A stretch of DNA of 54,152 nucleotides, taken from positions 1 through 54,152 of the forward strand of contig JAAZZB010000035.1 of NCBI GenBank assembly GCA_014239365.1, given 5' to 3'. The notes under the pieces are model-generated. The model ran no database searches. It saw only the letters and a list, made by a program, of their open reading frames with translations, and was not told the DNA's origin. Below, piece after piece: positions 25,077 through 34,047 of the stretch (positions are counted from its first letter, which is position 1; the number at the start of each line of letters is the position of its first letter). The stretch comes from Verrucomicrobiia bacterium. GTDB taxonomy: Bacteria > Verrucomicrobiota > Verrucomicrobiia > Limisphaerales > UBA1100. The translations under genes were made by a program, and so were the position numbers.

Positions 25077-26702
25077 ATGAAATTACCTTTTATTTTCACC
25101 CTCGGCGGATTGCTGGCCGGAACCGTACTCGGCCAGCCCCTTGGCCCGCGGTTGCCTATCCCGGTCCCTCCCCTCGGCTGGACCCCCAACACCACCCGCC
25201 CCGCGCCGCCCCGCGCCGCCACAACCTTTATTGCAAACGGCAAGACCGATCAATTGCGGCTCATTCGCGGCAATGGAATGCTTGGAAAATTTCTGGGCTT
25301 CGACCCCCAGCGCGGTCTTACGTGGAACCATCCGGACATCAAACCCGATACACTAAGTATCCCGGCAGACCGAATCAGCCGCGTAGATTTTGCCATCAAA
25401 CCCGCCCCCGCGAATGCCAAGCCTCACGGCGGAGTGATTGAGTTTGCCAACGGCGACCGCCTCACCGGCGATATTTTGGGGATGACGGACAATAAACTTC
25501 GCGTGAAAACCTGGTACGCGGGCGAGTTGGCAGTAGATCGCAGCACCATCCGCACACTCTCACCCGGCATCATCTCCGGCTCTTCAATGTACGCCGGGCC
25601 GGTTGGCAAAAAAGGCTGGAAGGAAACCAAGAGCGGCTCCTTGGGCTGGAAATATTCCGACGGCGGATTTGAATCCACCACGAGTGGGCCGGTGATTGGA
25701 CGTGTGTATCCCAAGATGCCCGCCAAGGCGCGCGTGGAGTTTGACCTCGAATGGCAACGCGGCAGCCCCAGCGTATACATCGGGTTTATGACCGACAACC
25801 TCACCTCATACAGCGGCGGCAATTGCTACAGCATCCGCATCACCGGCAGTTCCGTTTATATGTACCGTTACGGAAAAGTAAACGGCGGCATCCGCAGCCA
25901 ACGCCTTTCGCCTTCCAGTAGAAGTCACAGCTTTGGAAGCGGCCCAAAAAAAGCGCGCATCGCTCTCTGCCACAATCCCAAAGAAAGAAAGGTCGCTATC
26001 ATCATCGATGGAAAACTCGTTGGCGAATTCAAAGATAATATGGCCGGCGCGGCGCCCCTAAGCAATGGCTTGAATTTTTCCTCGCGCACCAGCAACCCAA
26101 TGCGCATCAGCCGCCTTACCATCAACTCTTGGAGCGGAAACCTGCCCGGCAAAAACGGCGTGGCCGCCGCGGCGGGTGCCAAAGAGGATTTTGTGATGTT
26201 CGCCAATAACGACGTGATGACCGGCAACCTCCAGTCCATTGGCAAAGATATGATGAGCTTCAAATCCGACGGCTTTGGCGAGGTGAACGTTCCACTGGAA
26301 AAAGTCTCCACCATCTATTTCGCGCGCGATACGGTCGTCACCCCGCCCACGCCCGCCAATTCCGTGCGCGCTACCCTCGCGGGCAGCAACCGCATCACCG
26401 GCATCATCAAAACCTGGAAAGGCAACCAAGTCACCCTCACCAGCCCCGTCTTCGGCGAGGCCACGTTTGATGCGAGCATCTTCCGGCGCGTGGAATTCAA
26501 CCTCGGCAAACCCCGAAGCGCTTCTCTCAATCCCGACACTACAACCGCCGGACGCACCAAACTGCGGCTTGGGAATCAGGACATCTTCAAAGTCAATGGC
26601 GCCTTCCAACTCAATGGCCGCAACATCCCGCCAGAAGTCGTCCAGCGCCTCCAACAAATGCAGGAACAGCAACAGCAGCGCCTCATCCCGCGCAAGCGAT
26701 AA
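25077..26702 (+). CDS. Secreted beta-rich family protein B
   Basis: A 541-residue paralogue of A with the same order: signal peptide (MKLPFIFTLGGLLAGTVLG), proline-rich segment, SH3-like units (GNGMLGKFLGFDPQRGLTW and ANGDRLTGDILGMTDNKLRV, then KTWYAGELAVDRSTI). The ConA-like centre contains EFDLEWQRGSPSVYIGFMT, DNLTSYSGGNCYSIRIT and VAIIIDGKLVGEF. Two later units are ANNDVMTGNLQSIGKDMMSF and GSNRITGIIKTWKGNQVTL, each ending FGE plus a hydrophobic strand. The tail is glutamine-rich (QRLQQMQEQQQQRL) and basic. The motif F-M/L-T-D-N/S-L-T-S is shared by all three. It starts 47 bases after A, and its stop touches the start of C. Confidence 0.85.
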   Translation: MKLPFIFTLGGLLAGTVLGQPLGPRLPIPVPPLGWTPNTTRPAPPRAATTFIANGKTDQLRLIRGNGMLGKFLGFDPQRGLTWNHPDIKPDTLSIPADRISRVDFAIKPAPANAKPHGGVIEFANGDRLTGDILGMTDNKLRVKTWYAGELAVDRSTIRTLSPGIISGSSMYAGPVGKKGWKETKSGSLGWKYSDGGFESTTSGPVIGRVYPKMPAKARVEFDLEWQRGSPSVYIGFMTDNLTSYSGGNCYSIRITGSSVYMYRYGKVNGGIRSQRLSPSSRSHSFGSGPKKARIALCHNPKERKVAIIIDGKLVGEFKDNMAGAAPLSNGLNFSSRTSNPMRISRLTINSWSGNLPGKNGVAAAAGAKEDFVMFANNDVMTGNLQSIGKDMMSFKSDGFGEVNVPLEKVSTIYFARDTVVTPPTPANSVRATLAGSNRITGIIKTWKGNQVTLTSPVFGEATFDASIFRRVEFNLGKPRSASLNPDTTTAGRTKLRLGNQDIFKVNGAFQLNGRNIPPEVVQRLQQMQEQQQQRLIPRKR

Positions 26703-28232
26703 ATGATGCCCGCCCGGCTCGCCATTTTCTTCCTGCTCGGTGCATTCCTTTGCCCGGCGGATGAGCCGCTTTTGCCACCCAATATCAAACGCCAGCTTGT
26801 ACGGGAAATCATCGGCGGAAAAATTAATCAAAACCCGAACGGCCCCCAACTCGTCCTGCCCCAAGGCCCCTTTGCCGCGCTCTTCGAGAGTGGGATTTTT
26901 CCCGGCAAATTTCTAGGGCTCGACCCCGCCAAAGGCATTCGCTGGCAGCACCCCGCCGTGGCAGAACCTTTCCATCTCAAACCCGGCACCGTTGGCTTTC
27001 TCCAACTCCAGCCCACCGCGAAAGCCGCCAAAGCTAATCCGCCCAACTGCGAGGTGCTCCTCTTCTCCGGTGATCAGTTTACCGGTCAGCTCATCTCCCT
27101 CGACCACAAAGCCCTCACCTTCGAGGCCACCCATTGCGGTCGGCTGACCATCCCGCGCCAACACATCAAGGCTCTGGTGCCGCGCTCCGGCGAAGGTGCT
27201 GTTTTGATTCAAGGATTTCAAAAACCTACCGATTGGATTTTCACCAACGTCGAAGGCGATGAAAACGGCGAAGGCGGCAAGCAAGGCCGTTGGATAATAA
27301 AAAACAAGGCCGCAATTTGTGCCGGCGGCAATGGGGCTCTCTTCGGCCGCAATCTCCCCGGCAATCCTCAAGCCATCCGCGTGGACTTCGATCTCCGCGT
27401 CCCCCAAGGCGATCCCAAAATTGGCATCCAGTTTTTCACCGACAACCTCACCAGCCACCGCACCGGCAACTGCCTCGACCTCACCTTCCGCAAAGGCAAA
27501 GCCTCCGCCAAACGCCAACCCCACAATCCGGATGGCGGCCAAAACGGGCGCATCGGCAAATCCATTCCACTCCCCCCGCTGGGCAAACGCGCTGCCCACG
27601 TCACCATTTACGCCAGCCGCCACCGGACCCAACTGCACCTCATCATCAACGGCCAACCCATCGGCACCTGGAGTTCCGATAATCCACTCCAACAATTCGG
27701 CGCGGGCATCCTCTTCATCCAACGCGGCAACCAACCCACACACATTGAAAACCTTGTGATCCGAAAAAGCAGCGGACACGCCCCCATCGGCCGCCAATTG
27801 CCTGAACTCCCCGCCGACCTCAAACAAGACCACATCACCTTCAGCAACGGCGACCACATCGTCGGTGACATCAAAGAAATCAAGAACAGCATTGCCATTT
27901 GTAAAACCAACTTTGGCGACATCAACCTCCCCCTGACCAAAATCCAAATCGCCCGCCTCACCCCAAACGCAATCCTCAAACACAATCGCCCCGAAGGCGC
28001 AGCCATCATCACCCTTGCCAACCAAACCCAAATCACCGGCCAACTCAAAATCGCTAATCCCGAAACCCTCAGCCTCACCACACCTACCTTCGGCGAACTC
28101 AAAATCCCACTCAATGCCATCCGCACCATCGATTTCCAAACCCCCAAAAACAGAATCCCCGGCTTCCCCAACCCTAACGCCCCCCTCAATCCCAAAAAAA
28201 ACAAAGCCGGACACCTCAAAGAATTCCCCTAA
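26703..28232 (+). CDS. Secreted beta-rich family protein C
   Basis: A 509-residue third paralogue, more diverged. Signal peptide (MMPARLAIFFLLGAFLCPA), then SH3-like units (FESGIFPGKFLGLDPAKGIRW, FSGDQFTGQLISLDHKALTF), the ConA-like centre (VDFDLRVPQGDPKIGIQFFT, DNLTSHRTGNCLDLTF, LHLIINGQPIGTW), and two final units (SNGDHIVGDIKEIKNSIAIC, ANQTQITGQLKIANPETLSL) before a proline/lysine tail. Its ATG follows the TAA of B with no gap, so B and C are surely co-transcribed. The coding strand is very rich in A and C and poor in G and T from about 27300 on, unlike its neighbours; this creates a long spurious open frame on the other strand. Confidence 0.82.
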   Translation: MMPARLAIFFLLGAFLCPADEPLLPPNIKRQLVREIIGGKINQNPNGPQLVLPQGPFAALFESGIFPGKFLGLDPAKGIRWQHPAVAEPFHLKPGTVGFLQLQPTAKAAKANPPNCEVLLFSGDQFTGQLISLDHKALTFEATHCGRLTIPRQHIKALVPRSGEGAVLIQGFQKPTDWIFTNVEGDENGEGGKQGRWIIKNKAAICAGGNGALFGRNLPGNPQAIRVDFDLRVPQGDPKIGIQFFTDNLTSHRTGNCLDLTFRKGKASAKRQPHNPDGGQNGRIGKSIPLPPLGKRAAHVTIYASRHRTQLHLIINGQPIGTWSSDNPLQQFGAGILFIQRGNQPTHIENLVIRKSSGHAPIGRQLPELPADLKQDHITFSNGDHIVGDIKEIKNSIAICKTNFGDINLPLTKIQIARLTPNAILKHNRPEGAAIITLANQTQITGQLKIANPETLSLTTPTFGELKIPLNAIRTIDFQTPKNRIPGFPNPNAPLNPKKNKAGHLKEFP

Positions 28233-28322
28233 GTCCCCCCCGATCTCCCTCCCCCGCCAGACTTCAATCCCTGATTCCGCCCCCTTCCCTCCGCCGCCTC
28301 CTTTTGCTATCCTGCCGCCCGT

Positions 28323-29822
28323 ATGGCATTTGATTCGTTTCGTGATTTTGTAAATCGGCTGGAAGCTGAAGGAGAGCTGCGGCGCATTTCTACCCCCGTC
28401 GCCACGGAGTTGGAAATCACCGAGGTGGCCGACCGCGAGATGAAAAAGCCCGGCGGCGGCAAAGCCCTTCTCTTCGAGCAACCCACCGTCAACGGCAAAC
28501 CCAGCCCCATCCCGCTGGCCATCAACACCTACGGCAGTGAGAAACGGATGGCGATGGTTCTCGGCCGCGACAGCGTTGAGGACGCCGCCGCCGAACTCAA
28601 CAAACTCGTCAAAGCCAAGCCCCCCACCAGCCTCAGCGAAACGTTCAACCTCCTCGGCACCGCCCTCGACCTCCGCCACGCTAAACCCAAGAAAGTTAAA
28701 AGCGGCCCTAGCAAAGAGGTCATTCAGTTGTTCGACAAGAGCCCCTCAACCACCAATTCCCAACTCCCCACCCTCCTTAATTTTCCAATTCAACAATGCT
28801 GGCCTCAAGACGCCGGGCGTTTCCTCACCCTCCCCTGCGTTGTCACCCACGACCCCGATACCGGCGATCGCAATCTTGGGATGTATCGAATGCAGGTGTT
28901 CGATGAACGCACCACCGCGCTGCATTGGCAGTTGCAAAAAGTCGCCGCGCGCCACGGCCGCCGCTATTACGAAAAAGGCGAGCGAATGCCCGTCAGCGTT
29001 TTCCTTGGCGGCGATCCGGTTTATGCCTTCTGCGCCAGCGCGCCCTTGCCCGATGGGCTCGATGAATTACTGCTCGCCGGATGGCTGCGCAAAAAATCAG
29101 TGCCATTGATTAAATGCGAAACCAATGATCTTGAAGTCCCCGCCGATGCAGACATCGTTCTCGAAGGCTACGTGGACCCCACCGAACCCCTTCGCGACGA
29201 AGGCCCCTTTGGCGATCACACCGGCTACTACACTTTGCCCGAGCCTTACCCCGCCTTCCACCTCACCGCCATCACCCATCGCAAAGACGCCATCTATCCC
29301 AGCACCATCGTCGGCCAACCGCCGATGGAGGATTTTCATCTCGGCGGCGCCAGCGTCCGCCTCTTTCTGCCGATCTTGAAAATGAATTTCCCCGAGTTGG
29401 TTGACCTCGCCCTGCCCGCCGAAGGCGTCTTCCACAATCTTGTTTTTGTGAGCATCAAAAAAACCTACCCGATGCAGGCCTACAAAATCATGCACGGCCT
29501 TTGGGGTGCCGGCCAAATGATGTTTGCCAAATACATCATCGTGGTCGATGAGGATGTCGACGTGCACAACACCAGCGAAGTCCTCTTCCGCGTCGGCGCC
29601 TGCACCGATCCGCAGCGCGACGCTCTTTTTTCCCGTGGGCCCGCTGACGTCCTTGACCACGCAACCACCGAAATGGCCATTGGCAGCAAAATGGGCCTCG
29701 ACGCCACCCACAAACTCCCCGGCGAAAGCGGCTTCCACCGCGAGTGGCCGCCGATCATCAAAATGGACGAAGCCGTGAAGAACAAAGTCGACTCCATTTT
29801 GAACCAGCAACCGAACAAATAA
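28323..29822 (+). CDS. UbiD-family decarboxylase
   Basis: A 499-residue member of the UbiD family, which decarboxylates aromatic or unsaturated acids using prenylated FMN made by UbiX. It has the N-terminal FDSFRDFVNRLEAEGELRRI, the binding-site stretch GMYRMQVFDERTTALHW, and the conserved RDEGPFGDHTGYY block with the catalytic glutamate-rich region, followed by YPSTIVGQPPMED. The substrate cannot be read from the sequence: octaprenyl-4-hydroxybenzoate (UbiD) or the futalosine-pathway menaquinone acid (MqnL) are the best guesses, the latter if the organism makes menaquinone. A candidate extended -10 (TGCTATCCT, 28305-28313) ends nine bases before the ATG. The sulfatase gene follows after 10 bases. 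Confidence 0.9.
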   Translation: MAFDSFRDFVNRLEAEGELRRISTPVATELEITEVADREMKKPGGGKALLFEQPTVNGKPSPIPLAINTYGSEKRMAMVLGRDSVEDAAAELNKLVKAKPPTSLSETFNLLGTALDLRHAKPKKVKSGPSKEVIQLFDKSPSTTNSQLPTLLNFPIQQCWPQDAGRFLTLPCVVTHDPDTGDRNLGMYRMQVFDERTTALHWQLQKVAARHGRRYYEKGERMPVSVFLGGDPVYAFCASAPLPDGLDELLLAGWLRKKSVPLIKCETNDLEVPADADIVLEGYVDPTEPLRDEGPFGDHTGYYTLPEPYPAFHLTAITHRKDAIYPSTIVGQPPMEDFHLGGASVRLFLPILKMNFPELVDLALPAEGVFHNLVFVSIKKTYPMQAYKIMHGLWGAGQMMFAKYIIVVDEDVDVHNTSEVLFRVGACTDPQRDALFSRGPADVLDHATTEMAIGSKMGLDATHKLPGESGFHREWPPIIKMDEAVKNKVDSILNQQPNK

Positions 29823-29832
29823 ACCCAACCGC

Positions 29833-31167
29833 ATGCGTAAACTACTCATCACCACCCTCTTGATTCTCACCGCGTGGAGCTTGCCAGCCGCCAAGCCCAA
29901 CATTCTCATTATCCTCGTTGACGATCTTGGTTACGGCGACCTCTCCAGCTACGGCGCGACCGATCTCAAATCGCCCGCAATCGATTCGTTGATGGCCGCC
30001 GGCATGCGCTTTGATTCCTTTTATGCAAACTGCCCCGTGTGCAGCCCCACGCGAGCAGCATTACTCAGCGGCACTTATCCCGACCTCGTCGGTGTCCCCG
30101 GCGTCATTCGCACCATGAATCACAACAACTGGGGCTGGCTCTCACCCAAAGCTGTGTTGCTGCCCAAGCCGCTTAAAACCGCAGGCTATCACACCACCAT
30201 CGTTGGCAAATGGCATCTTGGCCTTGAATCGCCCAACCGCCCCAATGAACGCGGCTTCGACTTTTTCAAAGGGTTCCTCTGTGACATGATTGATGATTAT
30301 TACAAACACCGCCGCCACGGCATTAATTATTTCCGAGAAAATGAAAAGGAAATCGACCCGCCCGGCCACGCCACCGACCTCTTCACCGAATGGGCCATCG
30401 ATTATCTCGATGATCGCAAAGGTAAAAAGGAACCGTTCTTTCTTTACCTCAGCTACAACGCACCGCACACACCCATCCAGCCTCCAGCTGATTGGTTGGC
30501 CAAAGTCAAGGCGCGCGAAAAAACCATCACCGATCCCCGCGCCAAACTCGTGGCCCTCATCGAACACATGGATGACGGCATCGGCAAAGTGGTCGCCGCA
30601 CTCAAAGCAAATGGCCAATACGAAAACACCCTCATCATGTTCAGCAGCGACAACGGCGGCCAACTGAACGTCGGTGCACAATGCGGCAACCATCGCGGCG
30701 GCAAACAAGATATGTACGAAGGCGGCCTAAAAGTCCCCGCCTGCGCCGTTTGGCCCGGACGCATCCAACCCGGCTCACGCAGTCAATTGCGCGCGCTTTC
30801 GATGGATCTTTACCCCACCGCCTGTGCTGCAGCCGGAGCGAAAGTGCCCGCCTATGTTGAAGGCATCAGCATCCTCCCGACTTTCCTTGGCCAACCACAA
30901 ACTTTGAAGCGTGATATGATTTTCGTGCGACGCGAAGGCGGGCGTTTATACAACGGCCAGGATTACCATGCCGTGCGAAGGGGCGACTGGAAGCTAGTCC
31001 ACAACCACCCCAACGAACCCCTTCAACTCTACAATCTCGCCACCGATCCGCTGGAGAAAAATAATTTAGCCGCCACCGAGCCTCAAAAATACAACGAACT
31101 TAAAAACACGCTCCGGAAACATTTTCAGCGCGCGGGTCAAGTGCCTTGGCAAAAACCGTCCGAGTAA
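29833..31167 (+). CDS. Secreted sulfatase (arylsulfatase family)
   Basis: A 444-residue exported sulfatase. After a signal peptide (MRKLLITTLLILTAWSLPAA) comes the metal-binding ILVDDLGYGDLSSYGA, then the sulfatase signature CSPTRAALLSG at C70-R74, whose cysteine is converted to formylglycine by a maturase (type C-x-P-x-R, not the serine type). Later blocks are IVGKWHLG, YLSYNAPHTPIQPP and FSSDNGG with the second metal and substrate residues. Such enzymes release sulfate from polysaccharides and are multiplied in PVC bacteria feeding on algal glycans. The exact substrate is unknown. The formylglycine-generating enzyme is not in this window. Confidence 0.95.
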   Translation: MRKLLITTLLILTAWSLPAAKPNILIILVDDLGYGDLSSYGATDLKSPAIDSLMAAGMRFDSFYANCPVCSPTRAALLSGTYPDLVGVPGVIRTMNHNNWGWLSPKAVLLPKPLKTAGYHTTIVGKWHLGLESPNRPNERGFDFFKGFLCDMIDDYYKHRRHGINYFRENEKEIDPPGHATDLFTEWAIDYLDDRKGKKEPFFLYLSYNAPHTPIQPPADWLAKVKAREKTITDPRAKLVALIEHMDDGIGKVVAALKANGQYENTLIMFSSDNGGQLNVGAQCGNHRGGKQDMYEGGLKVPACAVWPGRIQPGSRSQLRALSMDLYPTACAAAGAKVPAYVEGISILPTFLGQPQTLKRDMIFVRREGGRLYNGQDYHAVRRGDWKLVHNHPNEPLQLYNLATDPLEKNNLAATEPQKYNELKNTLRKHFQRAGQVPWQKPSE

Positions 31168-31237
31168 AGTAAATTTCCCGTCCGGCTGTTGCGGAAAACC
31201 AGCCGACTACGGGGTGAACGAGTAAAGCAAAACCGCA

Positions 31238-32278
31238 ATGAAATTTTCGACATTCAACGAAGCCACCGATGCGGTGATGCAGATGATTCGCGCTGGCGAA
31301 GGCGATTTTAATCATTTGGCACTGGCGCTGTTTGCACTGCAAAAAGAACACGTGCCGGCCTATCGAGATCTCTGCCAAACACGTTCCATTACCGCAAACC
31401 ACTGGCGAGACATCCCGACTGTGCCGACTAGTGCATTTCGGGATTTAGAAATCACCAGCCTTTCGCCCAAAACACGCACAACGGCGTTTCATTCAAGCGG
31501 CACAACCGGCGCAACTTACAGCTGCCATTGGCACGATTCATCATCACTGGCGGTTTACGAAACATCATTACGAGCAGGCATTGAAAAAAATTTACAGCCA
31601 AACAACTGCCAAATCCTGGCGCTCACCCCACCGCCAACTGAGGTGCCGCATTCATCTCTTTCACACATGGCGGCCACGGCGCACCCGAGCGTAGTCTTCG
31701 GCGGATGCATCACGGACACCGGATGGTCCATCGATCACGATATAATCTATCGCGCATGCGCAAAGGCAATTCAAACCCAAAACCCACTCCTGATCATTGG
31801 CCCGGCATTTTCATTTGTGCATTGGCTGGATCAATTGGATGCGCCCATCGCATTGCCTGCAACCTCGCGCGTGATGGAAACGGGCGGATACAAAGGCCGC
31901 TCACGGGAATTATCTAAAACTGAATTACACAAACTGATTTCCAAAAACCTCGGCGTCGCCCGCAATCACATCGTATGTGAATACGGAATGTGCGAATTGA
32001 GCTCGCAAGCTTATGATCGGATTGCGGGACAACAAACTGCCGCCGCCTTCACCTTCCCCGCGTGGGCTCGCTCTCGCGTGATTTCCAGTGAAACAGGATC
32101 CGAGGTGGATGACGGCGACACCGGATTGCTACAAATATTTGACCTAGCCAACATCCGCTCTGTGTTAGCCATCCAGACCGGCGACTTAGCAGTACGTCGC
32201 GGCGAGGGGTTTGAACTCGTTGGGCGTGCAACCCAATCCGATCCACGCGGCTGTTCGCTGGCGCTGGCAGAAAACTAA
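31238..32278 (+). CDS. luxE: LuxE-like acyl-protein synthetase
   Basis: A 346-residue ATP-dependent fatty-acid activating enzyme of the LuxE/acyl-protein synthetase family. It activates a fatty acid as acyl-AMP and passes it to its own cysteine and then to the LuxC reductase. The AMP-forming motifs FHSSGTTGATYS, VMETGGYKGRSRELS and HIVCEYGMCELSSQAYD are clear, as is the N-terminal LFALQKEHVPAYRDLC. luxC follows three bases later. No luxA, luxB or luxD is present, so the product aldehyde is not used for light here. Base composition looks more AT-rich than in the flanking genes, which could hint at transfer. Confidence 0.88.
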   Translation: MKFSTFNEATDAVMQMIRAGEGDFNHLALALFALQKEHVPAYRDLCQTRSITANHWRDIPTVPTSAFRDLEITSLSPKTRTTAFHSSGTTGATYSCHWHDSSSLAVYETSLRAGIEKNLQPNNCQILALTPPPTEVPHSSLSHMAATAHPSVVFGGCITDTGWSIDHDIIYRACAKAIQTQNPLLIIGPAFSFVHWLDQLDAPIALPATSRVMETGGYKGRSRELSKTELHKLISKNLGVARNHIVCEYGMCELSSQAYDRIAGQQTAAAFTFPAWARSRVISSETGSEVDDGDTGLLQIFDLANIRSVLAIQTGDLAVRRGEGFELVGRATQSDPRGCSLALAEN

Positions 32279-32281
32279 CCG

Positions 32282-33643
32282 ATGGACTTGCCAAATTATT
32301 TCATCATCGATACCCAGCCGGAAGCGCGGCTTTCGCCGGGGATGATTACCGAGGCGTGCCGTCAGCTAAAACGCAATCGCGCCCAATATCTGCGCGATAT
32401 TCCCACCGCCCAAACTATCACCTTGCTCGCGCAGTTGGCGGATAACTGGCGGGACGATTTGTTTCCCTTTCGCAAGATGGCACTCGAGGCCGGACAGGAA
32501 GCCACTGGGTTTTCGTCAGCCAGTTTGGCGCGCGGGTTGGATGAATTTTTCGCGCGCATCACCGAAGAGAATTTACACAATCTCATCACTCAGGAATTGG
32601 GCGACCCACGCCGACTCGATGCCCCGCTGGCCACGCCCGAGGAGCGCGCCGACAATCGCACCGCCTTCGCGCGCGGGCCGGAACTCATCGGCCACATCAC
32701 CGCCGGCAATCTCCCCTGCCCTACGCTGATGAGTCTCATCTACGGTTTACTCGTCGGCTCGGCGCAGTTTGTGAAGTGTGCGGAAAACGCCGGCTTCGTT
32801 CCACAGCTCTTCGCCCACTCGGTGTATCACACCCACCCCAAGCTCGGCGCGTGCATTGAGTTAGCCCGTTGGCCCGGCGGCGATCATCCATTGGAAGAAG
32901 CACTCTTCAACGAAGCAGATTGCGTGGTGGCGGTGGGCCGCGATGAAACACTCGAGGCCATCCGATCGCGACTGCCAAACGGCAAACGATTTCTCGGCCA
33001 CGGCCATCGCGTGAGCTTTGGTTATATCCACAAAGATTTTTTATCGCGCGCGATGGCCCGTGAGTTGGCAAAAAACGCTGCGCGCGATGTGGCGGCGTGG
33101 AACCAACTCGGTTGCCTTTCGCCACACGTCTTTTATGTGGAACGCGATGGCGCGGTGCGACCGGAGCAATTTGCCGAAATGCTTTCCGAAGCCATCAATG
33201 AACTGGAGCAATCCGAACCACGCGGCGAAATCACCGATGCAGAGGCAGGCGAAATTGCCCATCGCCGCTCCTGTTACGAAATCCGCGAAGCCCACACCGG
33301 CGATGTGCGCCAGTGGATGAGTGAAGATTCCACCGCGTGGACGGTGGTGTACGAGGAAGAATCGAGATTTTCCACTTCCTGTATGAACCGCTTCATCCAC
33401 GTGAAAGCCGTGGCGAACCTCGACGAAACCCTGCACGCCGCCGAGATGGCGCGCGGGCAAGTTTCCACCGTCGGCCTCGCCGCCCCCAAAAGCGAGGCCG
33501 AGGCGATGGTGATCCAACTCGCGCATTGGGGCGTCACGCGCGTGTGCCCCATCGGCCAGATGCAAAACCCACCCCTCGGTTGGCGACACGATGGTCGGCC
33601 GTCATTAGGAGATTTGGTGATGTGGATGGATTGGGAGTTGTGA
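32282..33643 (+). CDS. luxC: LuxC-like acyl-CoA/acyl-protein reductase
   Basis: A 453-residue NADPH-dependent fatty-acyl reductase of the LuxC family, an aldehyde-dehydrogenase relative. ELIGHITAGNLPCPTLMSLIYGLLVGSAQ resembles the family nucleotide-binding region. The catalytic cysteine is C278 in DVAAWNQLGCLSPHVFYVE, and the end contains GVTRVCPIGQMQNPPLGWRHDGRPSLGDLV, a well-conserved LuxC terminus. With LuxE it should turn free fatty acids into aldehydes. The length is close to marine luciferase-operon LuxC (about 480). No ribosome binding site is seen; coupling to luxE over three bases is likely. queD follows after a short ttacgaatg-type repeat. Confidence 0.9.
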   Translation: MDLPNYFIIDTQPEARLSPGMITEACRQLKRNRAQYLRDIPTAQTITLLAQLADNWRDDLFPFRKMALEAGQEATGFSSASLARGLDEFFARITEENLHNLITQELGDPRRLDAPLATPEERADNRTAFARGPELIGHITAGNLPCPTLMSLIYGLLVGSAQFVKCAENAGFVPQLFAHSVYHTHPKLGACIELARWPGGDHPLEEALFNEADCVVAVGRDETLEAIRSRLPNGKRFLGHGHRVSFGYIHKDFLSRAMARELAKNAARDVAAWNQLGCLSPHVFYVERDGAVRPEQFAEMLSEAINELEQSEPRGEITDAEAGEIAHRRSCYEIREAHTGDVRQWMSEDSTAWTVVYEEESRFSTSCMNRFIHVKAVANLDETLHAAEMARGQVSTVGLAAPKSEAEAMVIQLAHWGVTRVCPIGQMQNPPLGWRHDGRPSLGDLVMWMDWEL

Positions 33644-33672
33644 ATTTACGAATGAAGATTGGAGATTAACGA

Positions 33673-34035
33673 ATGAAAATGGAATTACGAAAAACATTTC
33701 AGTTTGAAGCCGCGCACTCGCTGCCCAATTTACCGGCGGACCACAAGTGCGCCCGACTGCACGGGCACAGCTTTAAAGTTGAAGTGGTGGTCACCGGCGA
33801 ATGCGATCCACAACTCGGCTGGGTGATGGACTACGCGGACATCAGCGCGGCCTTTGATCCGATTTGGAAACAGCTCGACCATTTTCATCTCAATGAAATC
33901 GACGGCTTGGAAAATCCCACGAGCGAAATGATCGCCACTTGGATTTGGGCACAACTCAAGCCGCGCCTCCCGCTGCTCACCGCCATCGAAGTGGCCGAGA
34001 CCTGCAATGCGCGTTGTGTTTACCGCGGCGACTGA
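33673..34035 (+). CDS. queD: 6-carboxytetrahydropterin synthase QueD / 6-pyruvoyl-tetrahydropterin synthase family
   Basis: A 120-residue T-fold enzyme. The zinc-binding histidines are in FEAAHSLPN and ARLHGHSFKVEVVV, with the catalytic cysteine in HKCARLHGH; DYADISAAF, LDHFHLNEI, NPTSEMIATWIW and AIEVAETCNARCVY complete the family pattern. QueD converts dihydroneopterin triphosphate to 6-carboxy-tetrahydropterin on the way to queuosine in tRNA. Assignment as QueD rather than eukaryote-type PTPS rests on the short length and CxxxHGH form. The start is ATG 33673; a second ATG lies two codons later. The VOC gene begins 12 bases downstream. Confidence 0.92.
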   Translation: MKMELRKTFQFEAAHSLPNLPADHKCARLHGHSFKVEVVVTGECDPQLGWVMDYADISAAFDPIWKQLDHFHLNEIDGLENPTSEMIATWIWAQLKPRLPLLTAIEVAETCNARCVYRGD

Positions 34036-34047
34036 TTAGCCTCAGCG

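Noticed and set aside
26913..28679. 588-codon open frame on the minus strand
   Set aside because: It is antisense to secreted gene C and the start of the ubiD-like gene, is rich in Gly, Val and Glu as expected from complementing an A/C-rich coding strand, and shows no family motif.
31183..31205. Terminator between the sulfatase and luxE genes
   Set aside because: cggctg/cagccg can pair, but the stem is only six pairs with an 11-base loop and no T-run follows.
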